Below are positions 13,401 through 24,137 of a DNA stretch of 64,000 nucleotides, piece after piece; within the stretch, counting starts at the first letter, position 1, and each line of letters opens with the position of its first letter. Source of the stretch: Scenedesmus sp. ARA3 (taxonomy: Eukaryota; Chlorophyta; Chlorophyceae; Sphaeropleales; Scenedesmaceae); the NCBI GenBank assembly GCA_004335835.1, contig RWJK01001852.1, positions 1-64,000 on the forward strand. The letters are read 5' to 3'. Both the position numbers and the translations under genes were made by a program. The notes under the pieces are model-generated. The model saw nothing but the letters and a program-made list of their open reading frames with translations. It was not told the origin of the DNA and did no database searches.

Positions 13401-14115
13401 GCTGCTGCAGCCAGGCAAACACCATAGCGCCAAGGTGGACAATTTTTTGTTTGACATGGTGCTGTCCCGCCCTTTTCAACACGTTGCAGGCCAACACAGG
13501 CACGCCCAGCTACATGGCACCCGAGCTGCTGCAGCCAGGCAAGCCCTATAGCGCCAAGGTGGACGTGTGTTCCTGACAAACTGCTTTGCCACCCTTTCCA
13601 ACATTGTGCAGCCCAACGCAGGCACACCTAGCTACATGGCCCCAGAGCTGCTGCAGCCGGGCAAGCCATACAGTGCCAAGGTGGACGTGTACGCGTTTGG
13701 GGTGATGCTGAACGAGATGCTTGGCCGCAGCCCACCCTGGGCTGGCATGGCTGCAGGCGACATACGCCGCCAGGTGAGTTGATTAAGCTTATTTGAACAT
13801 GTACTGCCAGCTTACATGTGGGTGTGGCAGCGTCTCTGTTCAGGAAACAGCATATCTGCTTGCTGGGCAGCGGCCACACGTAGACTTTTCAGTGCCCAAG
13901 CAGCTGCAGCAGCTCACTTGCAAACTGTATTAAACTGTGCCGCTGTGTGTTGACTGTGTGTGCAGGTGCTGGCAGGGCAGCGGCCACCCATAGACCTGTC
14001 GGTGCCGAAGCAGCTGCAGCAGCTCATCAGCGCATGCTGGGAGCAGCAGCCGGAGCAGCGGCCGGACTTTGTCAGCATACTAGAGCAGCTGAACGCAATG
14101 ATCAAGCAGGTGTAG
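10411..14115 (+). CDS. TKL-family (Raf/CTR1-like) protein kinase, kinase domain only
   Basis: Predicted 285-residue kinase from seven exons: 10411-10469, 10896-10948, 11270-11375, 12135-12296, 12698-12863, 13612-13773, 13966-14115. Summed length is 858 bases and every junction keeps phase. The first exon gives a short Gln-rich helix, and exon 2 leads into the glycine loop [12 protein letters not shown]. Catalytic Lys is K57, the catalytic loop [11 protein letters not shown] (D154), DFG at 172-174 and SYMAPELL at 189-196. The [14 protein letters not shown] lead-in and the APELLQP region resemble plant and algal Raf-like (TKL) kinases. With almost nothing outside the kinase domain, it may be a stand-alone signalling kinase or a fragment of a larger family member. 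Most exons have partial copies in adjacent introns; exon 6 has three. Confidence 0.85.
11474..11793 (+). repeat. Three donor-side copies of TKL kinase exon 3
   Basis: A unit of about 136 bases repeats three times after exon 3, at about 11481, 11617 and 11752. Each starts CAGCTGCAGGAGGAGGTGCA and two of the three keep the TTCAG/GTGCAGCTG donor of the intact exon at 11375; the first reads TCCAG. Confidence 0.9.
11986..12032 (+). repeat. Acceptor-side copy of TKL kinase exon 4
   Basis: Repeats the acceptor and first 40 bases of exon 4 (codons for [13 protein letters not shown]), about 138 bases upstream of the intact copy at 12135. Confidence 0.9.
12340..12502 (+). repeat. Donor-side fragments of TKL kinase exon 4
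   Basis: Two degraded copies of the exon 4 tail (GAGCAGCAGGGCGTGGCGCT and following) at about 12375-12408 and 12478-12500. Both lie downstream of the intact donor at 12296. Confidence 0.7.
12548..12640 (+). repeat. Acceptor-side copy of TKL kinase exon 5, catalytic loop lost
   Basis: Repeats the acceptor and about 75 bases of exon 5 upstream of the intact exon at 12698. Identity ends where the intact exon encodes HRDVKP; here the bases read NHDTLS, so inclusion in the mRNA would give a catalytically dead loop. Confidence 0.85.
13227..13563 (+). repeat. Three acceptor-side copies of TKL kinase exon 6
   Basis: Copies at about 13233-13308, 13361-13437 and 13491-13563 repeat the acceptor and the activation-segment codons ([21 protein letters not shown]). 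The second copy has lost APE. Only the fourth and complete copy at 13612 continues into VYAFGVML. Spacing is about 120-130 bases. The third copy ends in GTGTGT, a possible decoy donor. Confidence 0.92.
13857..13925 (+). repeat. Acceptor-side fragment of TKL kinase exon 7
   Basis: Degenerate repeat of the first 65 bases of exon 7 (GQRPP and PKQLQQL regions), upstream of the intact exon at 13966. Confidence 0.8.
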
Positions 14116-14169
14116 GCCAGCCACCACTCTTTGGGGTGCTGTTCATCACCAGCAAGGGTGAAAATACAC

Positions 14170-14174
14170 TGTAA
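14170..14174 (+). terminator. TGTAA poly(A) signal candidate for the TKL kinase
   Basis: TGTAA, the usual green-algal polyadenylation signal, lies 55 bases after the stop codon. Confidence 0.5.
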
Positions 14175-14573
14175 AGTTTTAGTGTGCCTGCTTGATGTGC
14201 GCTAGCGGGCATGCCTGCTGTCCAAGGTTCACTTGCAGGAGGGGAAGACTTGTTGTGCTCCACAAAGCCGCTGCAAAGTGGCATGTGCTGTGGTCGCGCT
14301 AGGACTGCATGCAGGGCGGTGTTGTCACTTTGTCAGCAATCTTGCAGTGACAACTTGATTTTGGCTTGTGACAACTGTCTGGATGGTATCTGGCTGCCAG
14401 GTGCCAGCTGAAGGAGTTTGATATGTTGTTGATTGGTTCAAGGACAGGGCGTGATTGTAAGACCAATCACTTGAAGTTGCTGCTCAAGCTGCTCCTGAGT
14501 TTTGCTGTCCAGAGCTGTTTTGCTGTCGGTGACTGATTTGCTGCAGCTCGCGCGTTCAAGCGCACTCGGAATC

Positions 14574-17450
14574 ATGGCTGATGGTAAGGCGCTGGAAGGC
14601 AGCTTAAAAGCAGCAGCGCTTGCTGCATGCCAGCCCGTGCCGGCGGGAGCTGCGTGACCTACACGTAAACCGGCTGGTCTCGGTCTTTCGTGTACTGGTC
14701 TACACGATTACTGCATCTTTTGAATACTGGGAACTTGATGACGTATGTCTCTAGCTGCTGCGACAAGCGGGACTTGAGAAGGTGCAGTACCACTTACTCC
14801 TGCTGTGCCTGCTGCTGTGCCCGACCCTGCTCTCCATGCACGCAGCAGTGGCAGCTGCGGACGCAGTCGACGTCCAGCCAGCATCAAAGAAGCAGAAAAC
14901 CGCCGCAGCCGCAGACAGCGGCGCAGCAGCAGCTGTGATCAGGCAGTCGCTGCTGTCAGGGGACTCCCGCAGCCAGCTGCGGCAGCAGCATGACTCCTCT
15001 GGCCCTTACACGCACCTGGTGCTCAAAGAACTAGCGGACGAGCAGCTGCTGCGTGCTGTGCGTGAGGAGGTCATCCACAACATCTCAGCAACGTACAAGG
15101 AGACAGACCTGTTCAAGGTGTTCCAGACAGGTGGGGGACCAGGGGCCGCAGCAGCAACAGCAGCAGCTGCCCACTAACAGCCTCAGCGCTGCAGCAGCTG
15201 CAGGACATCAACAGATGTCAGGGAACGCGTCCCAGCAGCTTTGGGCGCGCGGCAACGTGCCAGCAGGCCTGGCTGCACCTGCTTTATACCATGCCAGCCC
15301 AGCAGCGTCAGCGGCTGCTGTCGGCAGCTGCATGGTGTCTGTGGTGGCGTATGGCGCATGGACACACCATGTAACCCCTCTATCTATCTTGTCGGCAGCT
15401 GCATGTCACAAGCTGTTGTGTTACTTTCGTTACTTCATGAATGCTTTGTGCCTGCAGGGGACCTGGCCAACATGGATGCGCTTGATCCCGAGTCGGCAGC
15501 TAAGCTGCCTGCACTTATGGCGCTACGGGGCGCCATTTACTCACCAGAGTTCAGGCAGTGAGTCTCTGCAGCAGGGCGGCAGTGGTAGCAGCAGGTACAG
15601 CAGCCTCAGTGGCCCAGTGAATGCAGCAGGTCAGAGGTATGGCTGCCAGAGTTCTGGCAGTGACGGCAAAGGCGCACGGGTGGCAGCCATGGCAGTGATC
15701 GCAGCAGGGTTGCGTTTAGACAGGCAGTGAAAGGCCTGAGGGTGGCAGCAAGTGAGGCAGGGTGGCATTGGGTGCAGCAGCTGTGGGGTGCCATCTGCTC
15801 GCCAAATTTCAGACAGTGGGCTTGCAGCAGGATGGGGATGGGCATTCAGCGCAGCAGCTGAAGGGTGGCAGCAGCGCGCGTTCTAGGGTGGCAGTGGTGG
15901 CAGCAGGTGCAGCAGCATGGGGTGGCCGTGCGTGCAGCAGGGTAGCAATGCGTACAACAAGGCGGCTGTGGGTCAAGCCGCAGGTGGCAGCTCACTGCAA
16001 ATGCGGCAGTGCGGGGCATATACTGATGGTGTGCAGTGGGCCCACGCGACTCTTGCACAGCAGCAGGTGCGACAGAAGAAGGCCTTGTTCTGTCGCACTT
16101 AGGATGTAGCTCTGGAGGCTGTGGTAGCATGGCAGAGTTCATGTGCTGCTGCTGCTGCTGCTGCTGCCGCTGCTGCTGCTGCAGGTTCGTGGAGGACATC
16201 ACTGGCGTGGGTGACCTGTCGGACAAGACAGACCTGTCCTGCAACGTGTACGCACAGGTAGGGCGCAGCTTCTGTCAAAACCTGCAAGCAGAAGCAGCAA
16301 TTCGATTTCTGATTTGTGAGTTAGCCAACACAACGCAGCAATCACTGCTTGTGCAAGTTGGTTCGCATGCGCTCTGCAGAAATGCACAGCAGCTTGTGGC
16401 GTGCAAGCAGCTACTTGATTTGCCCGCTCGTGTCGCAAGAGTTTTCACCCAAGAGTTGCTGCTGCGTGCGCATGCTGATGCTCTTCCCTTCATGCCTCTG
16501 TCTTCTTTCCTCATCTGCTGCAGGGCGGCCACCTGCTGAACCATGATGACGTTATTGGCACACGTGCTGTGTCGTTCATCATCTTCCTGATTCAAAAAGA
16601 TACATCTCACTCTCTTTCCAACACCTTCAAACTGCAGGGCGGCCACCTGCTGAACCACGATGACGTGATCGGCACGCGGGCTGTGTCATTCATCATCTAC
16701 CTCACAGACCCTGATGAGCCGTGGACCGAAGCAGATGGCGGCGCACTGGAGCTGTACCCACTGGTGGAGGGTGAGCCCATCTTGTTACAACTGTTATGTT
16801 ATGACATTACTTTTGTGTGATGGTGATGTTTGACCCTGATGAGCCGTGGACAGCAGAGGAGGGCGGCGCACTGGAGCTGTACCCACTGGTGGAGGGTGAG
16901 CACAAGTTGTCACAACTGTTATGTTATGATGTCACTTTTGAGTGACGGTGATGTTTGACCCAGATGAGCCATGGACCGCAGAGGATGGCGGCGCACTGGA
17001 GCTGTACCTTCTGGTGGAGGGTGAGCACACGTCGTTATATTTGTCATGTCATCATGTGATGATGTCATTTTGGTGCATTGATTGATGGCCCAGATGAGCC
17101 GTGGACCGCAGCAGATGGCGGCGCACTGGAGCTGTACCCGCTGGTGGAGGGTGAGCACATCTTGTCACAATCGTTAAGTTACGACGTCAATTTTGTGCGA
17201 TGGTGATGTTTGACCCTGATGAGCCATGGACCGCAGAGGATGGCGGCGCACTGGAGCTGTACCCACTGGTGGAGGGTGAGCACAAGCTGTTACATTTGGT
17301 GCTGCTATGACAATACGACGTTGCCATGGTGCTGTTAGTCAGCATCCTGCAGCTGGAGGCGTGATGGGCGGTTGCAGGGTGCTGTTGCAATGCTTGCAGC
17401 TGGCACGCATTTTGTGCATCGTGGGTACTGCTCTGTGACACAAGAGCAAA

Positions 17451-17509
<59 letters not shown>

Positions 17510-17633
17510 TGCTGCCAGGCAAGCCTCACACGCCAGACGTGATCCCCACCACCAGCCACCTGCCCACATGGAGCAGCATGACCAGTGTTAATACACTACA
17601 TGTGTATTGTGCTGAAGCACGAGACTAATAGTA

Positions 17634-17669
<36 letters not shown>

Positions 17670-17990
17670 GTGCTCCTTTGCTGCTGCCAGGCAAGCCGCA
17701 TACGCCAGACGTGATCCCCACCACCAGCCACCTGCCCACATGGAGCAGCATGGCCAGTGTTAATACAATACATGTGTACTGTGCTGAGGCGCGGAACTCT
17801 AGTAGTACTGTGGCTGCTGCTGCTGCTGCTGCTGCCGCTGCTGCTGCTGCTCCTGCTCCTTTGCTGCTGCCAGGCAAGCCTCACACCCCAGACGTGATCC
17901 CCACCACCAGCCACCTGCCCACATGGAACAGCATGGCCATGTTTGTGGTGCAGCCGGGACGCAGCTTCCACAGTGTGCAGGTGAGGCGGC

Positions 17991-18033
<43 letters not shown>

Positions 18034-19152
18034 ACTCGCCATGTTTGAGAAGTGGGGACTAATAGGCTGTTTACATCCGGACCAGCATGGTTCGCGTTGC
18101 AGGCATTGAGGAATAGCGCATGCCCCGTCTCGCTGCTGCTGCTGCTGCTGCCGTTGCTGCTGCTGCATGCATGCATGCATATGCCTGGCTATCGGTGGCT
18201 AGCATCAAAAGGCATTGAGCAGAGCATGCGTCAAGCATGTGATTGACTAGCTGCTGCTGCTGCTGCTGCCACTTGCAGGAGGTGCTGTCAGCCGACAAGC
18301 CTTGCCTATCTATCAGCGGCTGGTACCACAAGGCATTGAGCAATGCATGCGACTGACTGGCTGCTGCTGCTGCTGCTGCTGCCGCCGCCGCCTGCAGGAG
18401 GTGTTGTCAGCCGACAAGCCTCGCCTATCTATCAGCGGCTGGTACCACAAGGCGGCGCCGCAGCATGGCAGCGAGCACGCATCGCTGCAGCAGCTGCAGA
18501 TGAAAGCTGGGGAGGACCAGATACAGCAGCATGCAGAGTTTGAAGGTGAGCAGCAACACCCGCAAATGCATGTGCATGCTGCTGCTGTTGATCCCTCGCA
18601 TGCTACTTCGACTCTTCATGGCATGTTCTGCATGCGGCATCACCTGCAACCTCTGCATATGGCTTACTGTTATTTGCGTCTGGTACGTGTTGCAGGTGAT
18701 AACACATCTGGCCCTCTGTCTGAGGCTGATTTAGAGCTGCTGCGGTCCTGGGTGAACCCTGCCTACCTCAAGCAGGTGTCCTGGGCCAAGATTCAGGGCA
18801 AGATGGAGGCGGATGGCAGCGTACAACTGCAGAAGTTCCTGCTGCCAGAGGTGAGAAGTTCATGGTGTAGTTGCAGAAGTTCCTGCTGCTAGCAGTGAGA
18901 ACGTCATAGTGAAATTGCAGCCGTACATTCTGCTAGCAATGAGATCCAGGGCAAGATGGAGGCGGACGGCAGCGTGCAGCTGCAGAAGTTCTTGCTGCCA
19001 GAGGTGAGAAGTTCATGCTGCCAGGGTGAGAAGTTTTCCGTGCAGCTGCAGAGCTTCCTGGGTTCATGGTGCAGCTGCAGGAGCTCCTGCTGCCAGAGGT
19101 AGGAGGTGATTTGCTGCCGCAGCCCCTGCTGATACCATTGCTCCGTCTGTGC

Positions 19153-19196
<44 letters not shown>

Positions 19197-21905
19197 AGGT
19201 TGCTGAGCAGATCCTGCAGGCAGCAGTGTCGCAGGACACAGCAGAGAGTGTGGGCAGCGGCAAGATCCCCAGCTTCACAACAGGGTACAGTGAAGGTGAG
19301 CACCGTAACAACTAGAAGGTGCCACACCTGTGCCACCTTCGCTTCTTGCATTATGCGCAGCAAAAGCGAAGGATAATGTAGCTGCACAGTGGATGCATGT
19401 GGTGCAGCTGTGCTTTACATTGGTTAGCGTGGTCCTGCCATTTGGCCGTGTGGCCGCAGCCTCAGGATCCCTACAGCCCCTGCTGCCTTGCACATCAACC
19501 TGACCACTAATATTTTGTCATTGTTGTGCTTTCTTGTGTAGATTGGCAGGCAGTTGGCCCTCCCCACAAGCAGCGCTACCTCTCTTACAGGGGCCAGCCG
19601 CAGCAGCCAGGCACTGCTGCTGCTGCTGGTGGGCTGCTGGCAGCAGCAAAGGCGGCGCTGTTTGAGTCGGGGGCCTTTGCGCGGCTGCTGAAGGCGATGA
19701 TAGATGTGGAAATCCTGAAGCATGCAGGAGAAGTGCGGCGCTTCCGAGCAGGTGGGAGTAACAACAATAGCTGGCAGGGCCTTCAAAATACACGGTGCTG
19801 CGCAGGGATCGACTACGCATCATCTCTCACCTTTTGTCTGCAGGCGTGGACTACACAGTGGCACACTTTGGCATCATCACGTCAGCGCCACGCCTGGATT
19901 GCGTGCTCACCTTTGTCATGTTTGGCTGAACCACTGCTGACACTGCATGTCTCAGTCCACTGCAGGCCTGGACTACGCAGTGGCACATCACGGCATCATC
20001 ACCTCAGTGCCACGCCTGCGTGCTCAGCGTTGTCAATCACACCACCCTGTTGACTAGTGCGTTGCTGCACTTGACTCCTGCAGGGCAGGACTACACTGTA
20101 GCGCACTACGGCATACTCACTTCGGAACCACGCCTAGACTGTGGCTCACCTTTGCCAACGACACAACCTGTTGACTTGTGCATCACTTCCTTGATTCCTG
20201 CAGGCCTGGATTACACAGTTGCGCACTATGGCATCATTACCTTTGAGCCACGTCTGGACTGCGTGCTCACCTTTGTGAGTGACACCACACCAGAGGCAGC
20301 CGACGGCTGGGCAGTTGGGGAAGTGGGTGGATTCGAAGCGTACCTGCTGGCGGATGAAGAAGAGGAGACGGCTGGCGCTGCTGCTGTGTACCGCCAGGTG
20401 GGTGATTGTGCTTTTTGTTATACACAGTGACAGAGGTTTGGTGGGTGTGAGGCTTACCTGCTCGCTGATGAAGGAGAGGAGACGGCCGGCACTGCTGCTG
20501 TGTACCGCCGGGTGAGCACTGGCTGCGTGTTGCCGTGCTAAATACTTCTAGTCTGCGAGGTTGGCGGCTTTGAGGCGTACCTGCTGGCAGATGAAGAGGA
20601 GGAGACCGCTGGCGCTGCTGCTGTGTACCGGCAGGTGGGTGATTGTGCTTTTTGTTATACACAGTGACAGCTTTTTGTTATACACAGTGACAGCTTTTGT
20701 ACCTGCTGGCTGATGAAGAGGACAAGACCGCTGGCGCTGCTGCTGTGTACCGGCAGGTGGGTGATGACTGCTGCTTGTTCCGTCGAGTGCATGGTGTCAC
20801 AGAACGTGACGACTGGGGGTTGGGGAGATGGGGGATTAGGAAAGTATCTGCCGGAGGATGAGGAGGAGGAGACAGCGGGCGCTGCCGCAGTGCACTGCCA
20901 GATAGGCGCGGGACGGCACCTTGTGCAGCCAGTGAAAGCCTGGCTGGCCTGCGGCACTTTATCTGCTGTGTTGGCTCTTGCAGGACGGCAATGACAGCGG
21001 CGCCATCAACCAGCAACAATCTTAACCTCCTTTGCTGCTGCTGCTGCTGCCGCTGCTGTTGCTGTTGCTTCTACTCCTGCAGGACGGCAATGACAGCGGC
21101 GCCATCAACCAGCAACAATCTCAATCTCCTTTGCTGCTGCTGCTGCTGCTGCCGCTGCTGTTGCTGTTGCCGCTGCTGTTGCTTCTACTCCTGCAGGACG
21201 GCAATGACAGCGGCGTCATCAACGTGCCAGCAGCCAGCAACACGCTCAACCTGCTGATGCGGGATGCTGGCCTGATGCGCTTTGTCAAGTATGTCAGCGC
21301 AGCAGCACCGGGCAGCAGGTGAGGGGCCAGCTGCATTCTGTCCACTCTGTTGTTGAGCTGGCAAGGCATTTGCAGCGGATACCGGACACAACGAGTGGGT
21401 GTGTCTTGGGCTTCCTTGTCAGGACAGCAGCGTTTCTGCAAGCTGTGTGCACATATGTGGTTGTTGGCTGGGCCTCCTTGTTGAGGTGTCAGCACAGCAG
21501 GTGTCTTGAAGACTAGATGCAAGCTGTGTGCAAGTACGACTGTAACGGCTGGTCTTTGTAGAAGAAACGTGTCAGCACAGCAGGTTTCCTGCAAGCTGTG
21601 TGCTTGTCTGCCTTGGTTGGCTTGCTTCACTGCAGGCAGCTACAGCCTTGCCGCAGCACCTACTCAACGATATGTTCACTTTGACAGCTGTTATGCTGGT
21701 GATTTCTGCTTGGCACAACTATTTCATCCTCATGGCTTGTGTCTTTGCTGCTTCCAGGTGGGATCTAGCGATGGAATATGTGCCGGAAGATGATGGCGTG
21801 GACCCACCCATGCCCGAGTCACCAGAACAGGCAGCAGACGCAGAAGCAGCGACAGCAAATGAAAATGGTGCTGCGCCAGCTGGAGAGGCGAATGGCTCGG
21901 CCTGA
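14574..21905 (+). CDS. OGFOD1: OGFOD1/Tpa1-type 2-oxoglutarate- and Fe(II)-dependent prolyl hydroxylase
   Basis: Predicted 590 residues from 13 exons: 14574-14583, 14855-15130, 15458-15557, 16185-16257, 16638-16770, 17874-17980, 18398-18545, 18696-18850, 19199-19295, 19542-19751, 20204-20397, 21197-21318, 21758-21905. All phases agree. The iron triad is H160-x-D162 (NHDD) and H230 (FHSV); R242 in PRLSISGWYH should bind 2-oxoglutarate. The second half has the inactive C-terminal fold of the family (YTVAHYGII, LDCVLTF). Members hydroxylate a conserved proline of ribosomal protein uS12 (RPS23) and tune translation fidelity. KKQK near the N terminus could be a nuclear signal. The short first exon is the least certain; a frame upstream of exon 2 that looks like a signal peptide starts with GTG and is probably intron. 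Partial copies surround exons 5, 6, 7, 8, 11 and 12. Confidence 0.9.
16143..16184 (+). repeat. (CTG)n tract ending in the acceptor of OGFOD1 exon 4
   Basis: About 14 triplets, one CCG, run directly into the CAG that closes the intron. Similar tracts end at the acceptors of exons 7 (18359-18390, drifting to CCG) and 9 (19154-19198). Confidence 0.92.
16517..16600 (+). repeat. Acceptor-side copy of OGFOD1 exon 5
   Basis: Repeats the acceptor and about 75 bases of exon 5, including the iron-binding NHDD codons, 114 bases upstream of the intact exon. The copy diverges after SFIIF. Confidence 0.9.
16829..17283 (+). repeat. Four donor-side copies of OGFOD1 exon 5
   Basis: After the intact exon, its last 70 bases plus donor recur four times, at about 16834, 16962, 17092 and 17214 (spacing 122-131). 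Each encodes PDEPWTA, GGALELY and LVEG and ends in GGTGAGCA. Several remain in frame. Confidence 0.95.
17516..17810 (+). repeat. Two acceptor-side copies of OGFOD1 exon 6, each with a CTG tract
   Basis: Copies from about 17521 and 17694 repeat the acceptor and the codons for KPHTPDVIPTTSHLPTW, then diverge before the iron ligand H230. Each copy, like the intact exon at 17874, is preceded by its own (CTG)n tract (17453-17512, 17640-17667, 17813-17850), so the tract was duplicated with the junction. Confidence 0.93.
17991..18031 (+). repeat. (CAG)n just after the OGFOD1 exon 6 donor
   Basis: About 13 CAG triplets start 10 bases after the donor. Sense CUG tracts lie later in the same intron (18131-18165, 18251-18270, 18361-18390), so the intron RNA could fold as a CAG:CUG helix. 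Confidence 0.9.
18276..18352 (+). repeat. Acceptor-side copy of OGFOD1 exon 7 with active-site Arg changed to Cys
   Basis: Repeats acceptor and codons EVLSADKP through GWYHK; the 2-oxoglutarate Arg codon CGC is TGC here. The copy then reads into a stop at 18354. Confidence 0.9.
18870..19100 (+). repeat. Donor-side copies of OGFOD1 exon 8
   Basis: The tail of exon 8 (KMEADGSVQLQKFLLPE codons plus GAGGTGAGAAG donor) recurs nearly intact at 18944-19006 and as shorter pieces near 18872, 19043 and 19073. Confidence 0.88.
19838..20190 (+). repeat. Three acceptor-side copies of OGFOD1 exon 11
   Basis: Copies from about 19845, 19967 and 20084 repeat acceptor plus DYTVAHYGI and PRLDCVLTF codons with drift, upstream of the intact exon at 20204. 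Spacing is about 120 bases. Confidence 0.93.
20430..20905 (+). repeat. Four donor-side copies of OGFOD1 exon 11
   Basis: Copies ending near 20514, 20635, 20757 and 20900 repeat the acidic tail of exon 11 (YLLADEEEETAGAAAVYR). Three keep a GTG donor; the last reads CAG/ATAGG, so its donor is lost. Confidence 0.93.
20978..21180 (+). repeat. Two acceptor-side copies of OGFOD1 exon 12 with CTG/CCG tracts
   Basis: CTGCAG plus the first 25 bases of exon 12 (DGNDSG codons) occur at 20984 and 21084 ahead of the intact exon at 21197. CTG-rich tracts at 21034-21070 and 21131-21180 separate them. Confidence 0.92.
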
Positions 21906-22039
21906 AACTGCAGCCTGCCAGTGTGCTGGTGTACCTGGCTGCTGTCAGGTTTCCTGCAAGTGTTGGATGGAGTTGGTGGCTGCCCTATGAGCCTACCGTT
22001 GGCGTGTGTGTCGGTTGTTATGATTAAAAGGCGTTGGGA

Positions 22040-22092
22040 TTGAAGTACACCTGCCGGAGGATGATGGCGTGCACCCATCTACGCCTGAGTGC
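22040..22092 (+). repeat. Copy of part of OGFOD1 exon 13 after the stop codon
   Basis: Resembles 21774-21825 (Pro-Glu-Asp-Asp-Gly-Val region) with drift. It lies in the 3' untranslated region, so duplications here are not limited to introns. Confidence 0.75.
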
Positions 22093-22304
22093 CACAGCAG
22101 CAGCAACCGTTGATGAATTAAGCGATGTATCAGCTGATTGTTACATCCTGATGTTATCAAGGAACATCGAAATTATGCTTACCACAGCAGTCAGCCAGCA
22201 GGCACACTGTGAGACAGCAGTAGTGCTACCGAGGCAGCATTTGGCAGCGCTGCCACCTCCAGCGGTGCTGCACTTCGGCAGCACTTTCGCGCAAAAGAGC
22301 AATT

Positions 22305-22309
22305 TGTAA
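22305..22309 (+). terminator. TGTAA poly(A) signal candidate for OGFOD1
   Basis: TGTAA followed by an A-rich run, 400 bases after the stop codon and before the retroelement. Confidence 0.4.
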
Positions 22310-22754
22310 AAAAATTGACATACTCAGGGAAAGCAAGCTGCCGGGCAGGACGTTGGTGACCCTGTCCGGAGCGCCTGGCAGCGGACACCTTGTGGGGTCT
22401 GCTCGACCACAGTTGAATGATCTTTTTCAGATTCAGCTATTGATAGTATTTCAAGGAATAGACAGGAAGATTGTCGTCGAGCGCAGTACGCGAAGGTCAA
22501 GAGAACCTCGGACCCACATTCAAAATACAAAACCTGGCACACTCTGCTTTGTTTCGCCGGCATGACCTTCCTTCACGTTCGTCTAAGGCTCCTTACGTAC
22601 CGCTGCCTGGGTCGCTGACAACCACTTGCTTGTTTACAATTGTCATGCTATACTCAGACACCCCAGAGTGCTGATTCTGCAAGCACTGCTCGACTGCTTC
22701 ACCGCACGACAGCTTTACTGTGACTCCTGCCCGCGACCCGTACTGCTCGGCAAA
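22310..22754. other. Region upstream of the retroelement ORFs
   Basis: No exon seen. Base composition is less CTG-rich than around it. It probably holds the 5' end of the retroelement starting at 22755; its true boundary and any target-site duplication could not be identified. Confidence 0.4.
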
Positions 22755-23951
22755 ATGGCCTCGTCTTCCGCACAGGCCCGCCCAGCTGGCGAAGTAGCAG
22801 CCGAGGACGTACGTCCTTTAGGCTTTAGGGCAGTTGAGCCAAGGCAGCAACCTTATGATAGTTATGCAGACACACTGCGCGGTTCCAGCCTCTTTGCTAG
22901 GTGCAGAAGCAAACTGGAATCAGCTATAGAGGGCTTCAAGCCCGACTTTACAAAAGTCAGCCGCAAAGTGCTTAAAGAGGAGAAGCGCCTGCAGCTCCTG
23001 CAGGCCCAGCAGGCAGCTGGCATCCTCCCAGCACGCCTGCTGCAGTACAAGCCCCCACCAGCCTTTGCTAGGGGCAAGGACGCAGCAGCAGAACTGACAG
23101 CTGACTACAAGTCCATCCATGCTGAATGCCAGCTGCGGTATCAGGCTGCAGACATTGCAGCAGCCCGCCAGTCAGTTGAGGAGCTGCAGAAAGAGGCAGA
23201 TGCCTTCATTACAGCTGCAGAGGCCACCCTCACTGCAACATACAACAGCATGATAGGCCAGTCCCCAGACAGCAGTTTGCCAGCTATGCAGCAGCTGCTG
23301 ACGGACCACAAGCGGCTGCTGCGCACAGTACTGTCATCTGTGCAGAGTGAGATGCGCAGTGTCGCAATTGCTCAACAGCAGCAGCAGCAGCAGGTCCAGG
23401 ACCGCCTGGAGCAGCAGCGCACAGCACAGCAGCAGCGCCGCCTGGCGGAAGCTGCAGAGGCTGGTGCAGCAGCAGGTGCTGCTGCAGCAGCAGCTGTGCA
23501 GGAGGCTGCCGCACCTGATGGTGAGGACGCACACATGGCGGAGGAGATAATCGGCCCCCTCAACCAGGAGGGCCAGCAGCAGCACCAGGCAGGTGCTCCC
23601 ATCCCTGTAACCAGGGGTGAAGTGGCAGCCATGGTACAGCAGGCTGTCCAGCACGGCGTAGCAGCAGCTCTTGCAGCACTCCCTGTGCAGCAGCACCAGC
23701 AGCGCCGCCGCCCCGCCACCCCACCGCGGCGCCCAAGCAGCCCTGCTGCCCTGCAGCGCCGCCAGCCCAGCCCTGCTGCCCGCCAACAGCCCTGGCAGCA
23801 GCCACGGCAGCAGCAGCGCCGGCAGCAGCAGCAGCAGAACCAGCAGCGCAACAATGCTGCTGGTGGGGCTCAACAGCAACAGCAGCAGCAGCGGCGCCGC
23901 TCACCCAGCCGGCCCCCTGCTCGCCGCGCACCACCTGCTGCTGCTGGCCCT

Positions 23952-23989
<38 letters not shown>

Positions 23990-24137
23990 CAATGCCCGCC
24001 GCCCAAACCGCCAGCCCAGCCAGCAGCGCCCAAAAAACGGCCAAGGCGCCCGTCCAGGGCGCACAAACGGAAACGCAAACTACAGGCGTACCGGCAGCAA
24101 CGGCGACCGCGGCCAGGGCCGCCAGTACTACCATTGA
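22755..24137 (+). CDS. Retroelement ORF1, gag-like basic Gln-rich protein
   Basis: Intronless 460-codon frame from ATG 22755 (the open frame extends upstream without an ATG). The first 210 residues are soluble and helical, with Lys/Arg-rich and Leu-rich stretches (KVLKEEKRLQLLQ, VEELQKEADAF) suggesting a coiled coil. The last 150 residues are Gln-, Pro-, Arg- and Ser-rich, ending with Gly, Asn and Arg, typical of an RNA-binding gag-like protein. No zinc knuckle is seen. ORF2 follows in the -1 frame and overlaps its end. Absence of introns, in a window where host genes are intron-dense, supports a mobile origin. The function as ORF1 is inferred from its position. Confidence 0.65.

Noticed and set aside
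14782..14850. Signal-peptide-like start (Leu-rich) for the OGFOD1 gene
   Set aside because: The frame opens with GTG, not ATG, and lies where the intron's pyrimidine-rich end should be; ATG at 14574 joins exon 2 in phase.
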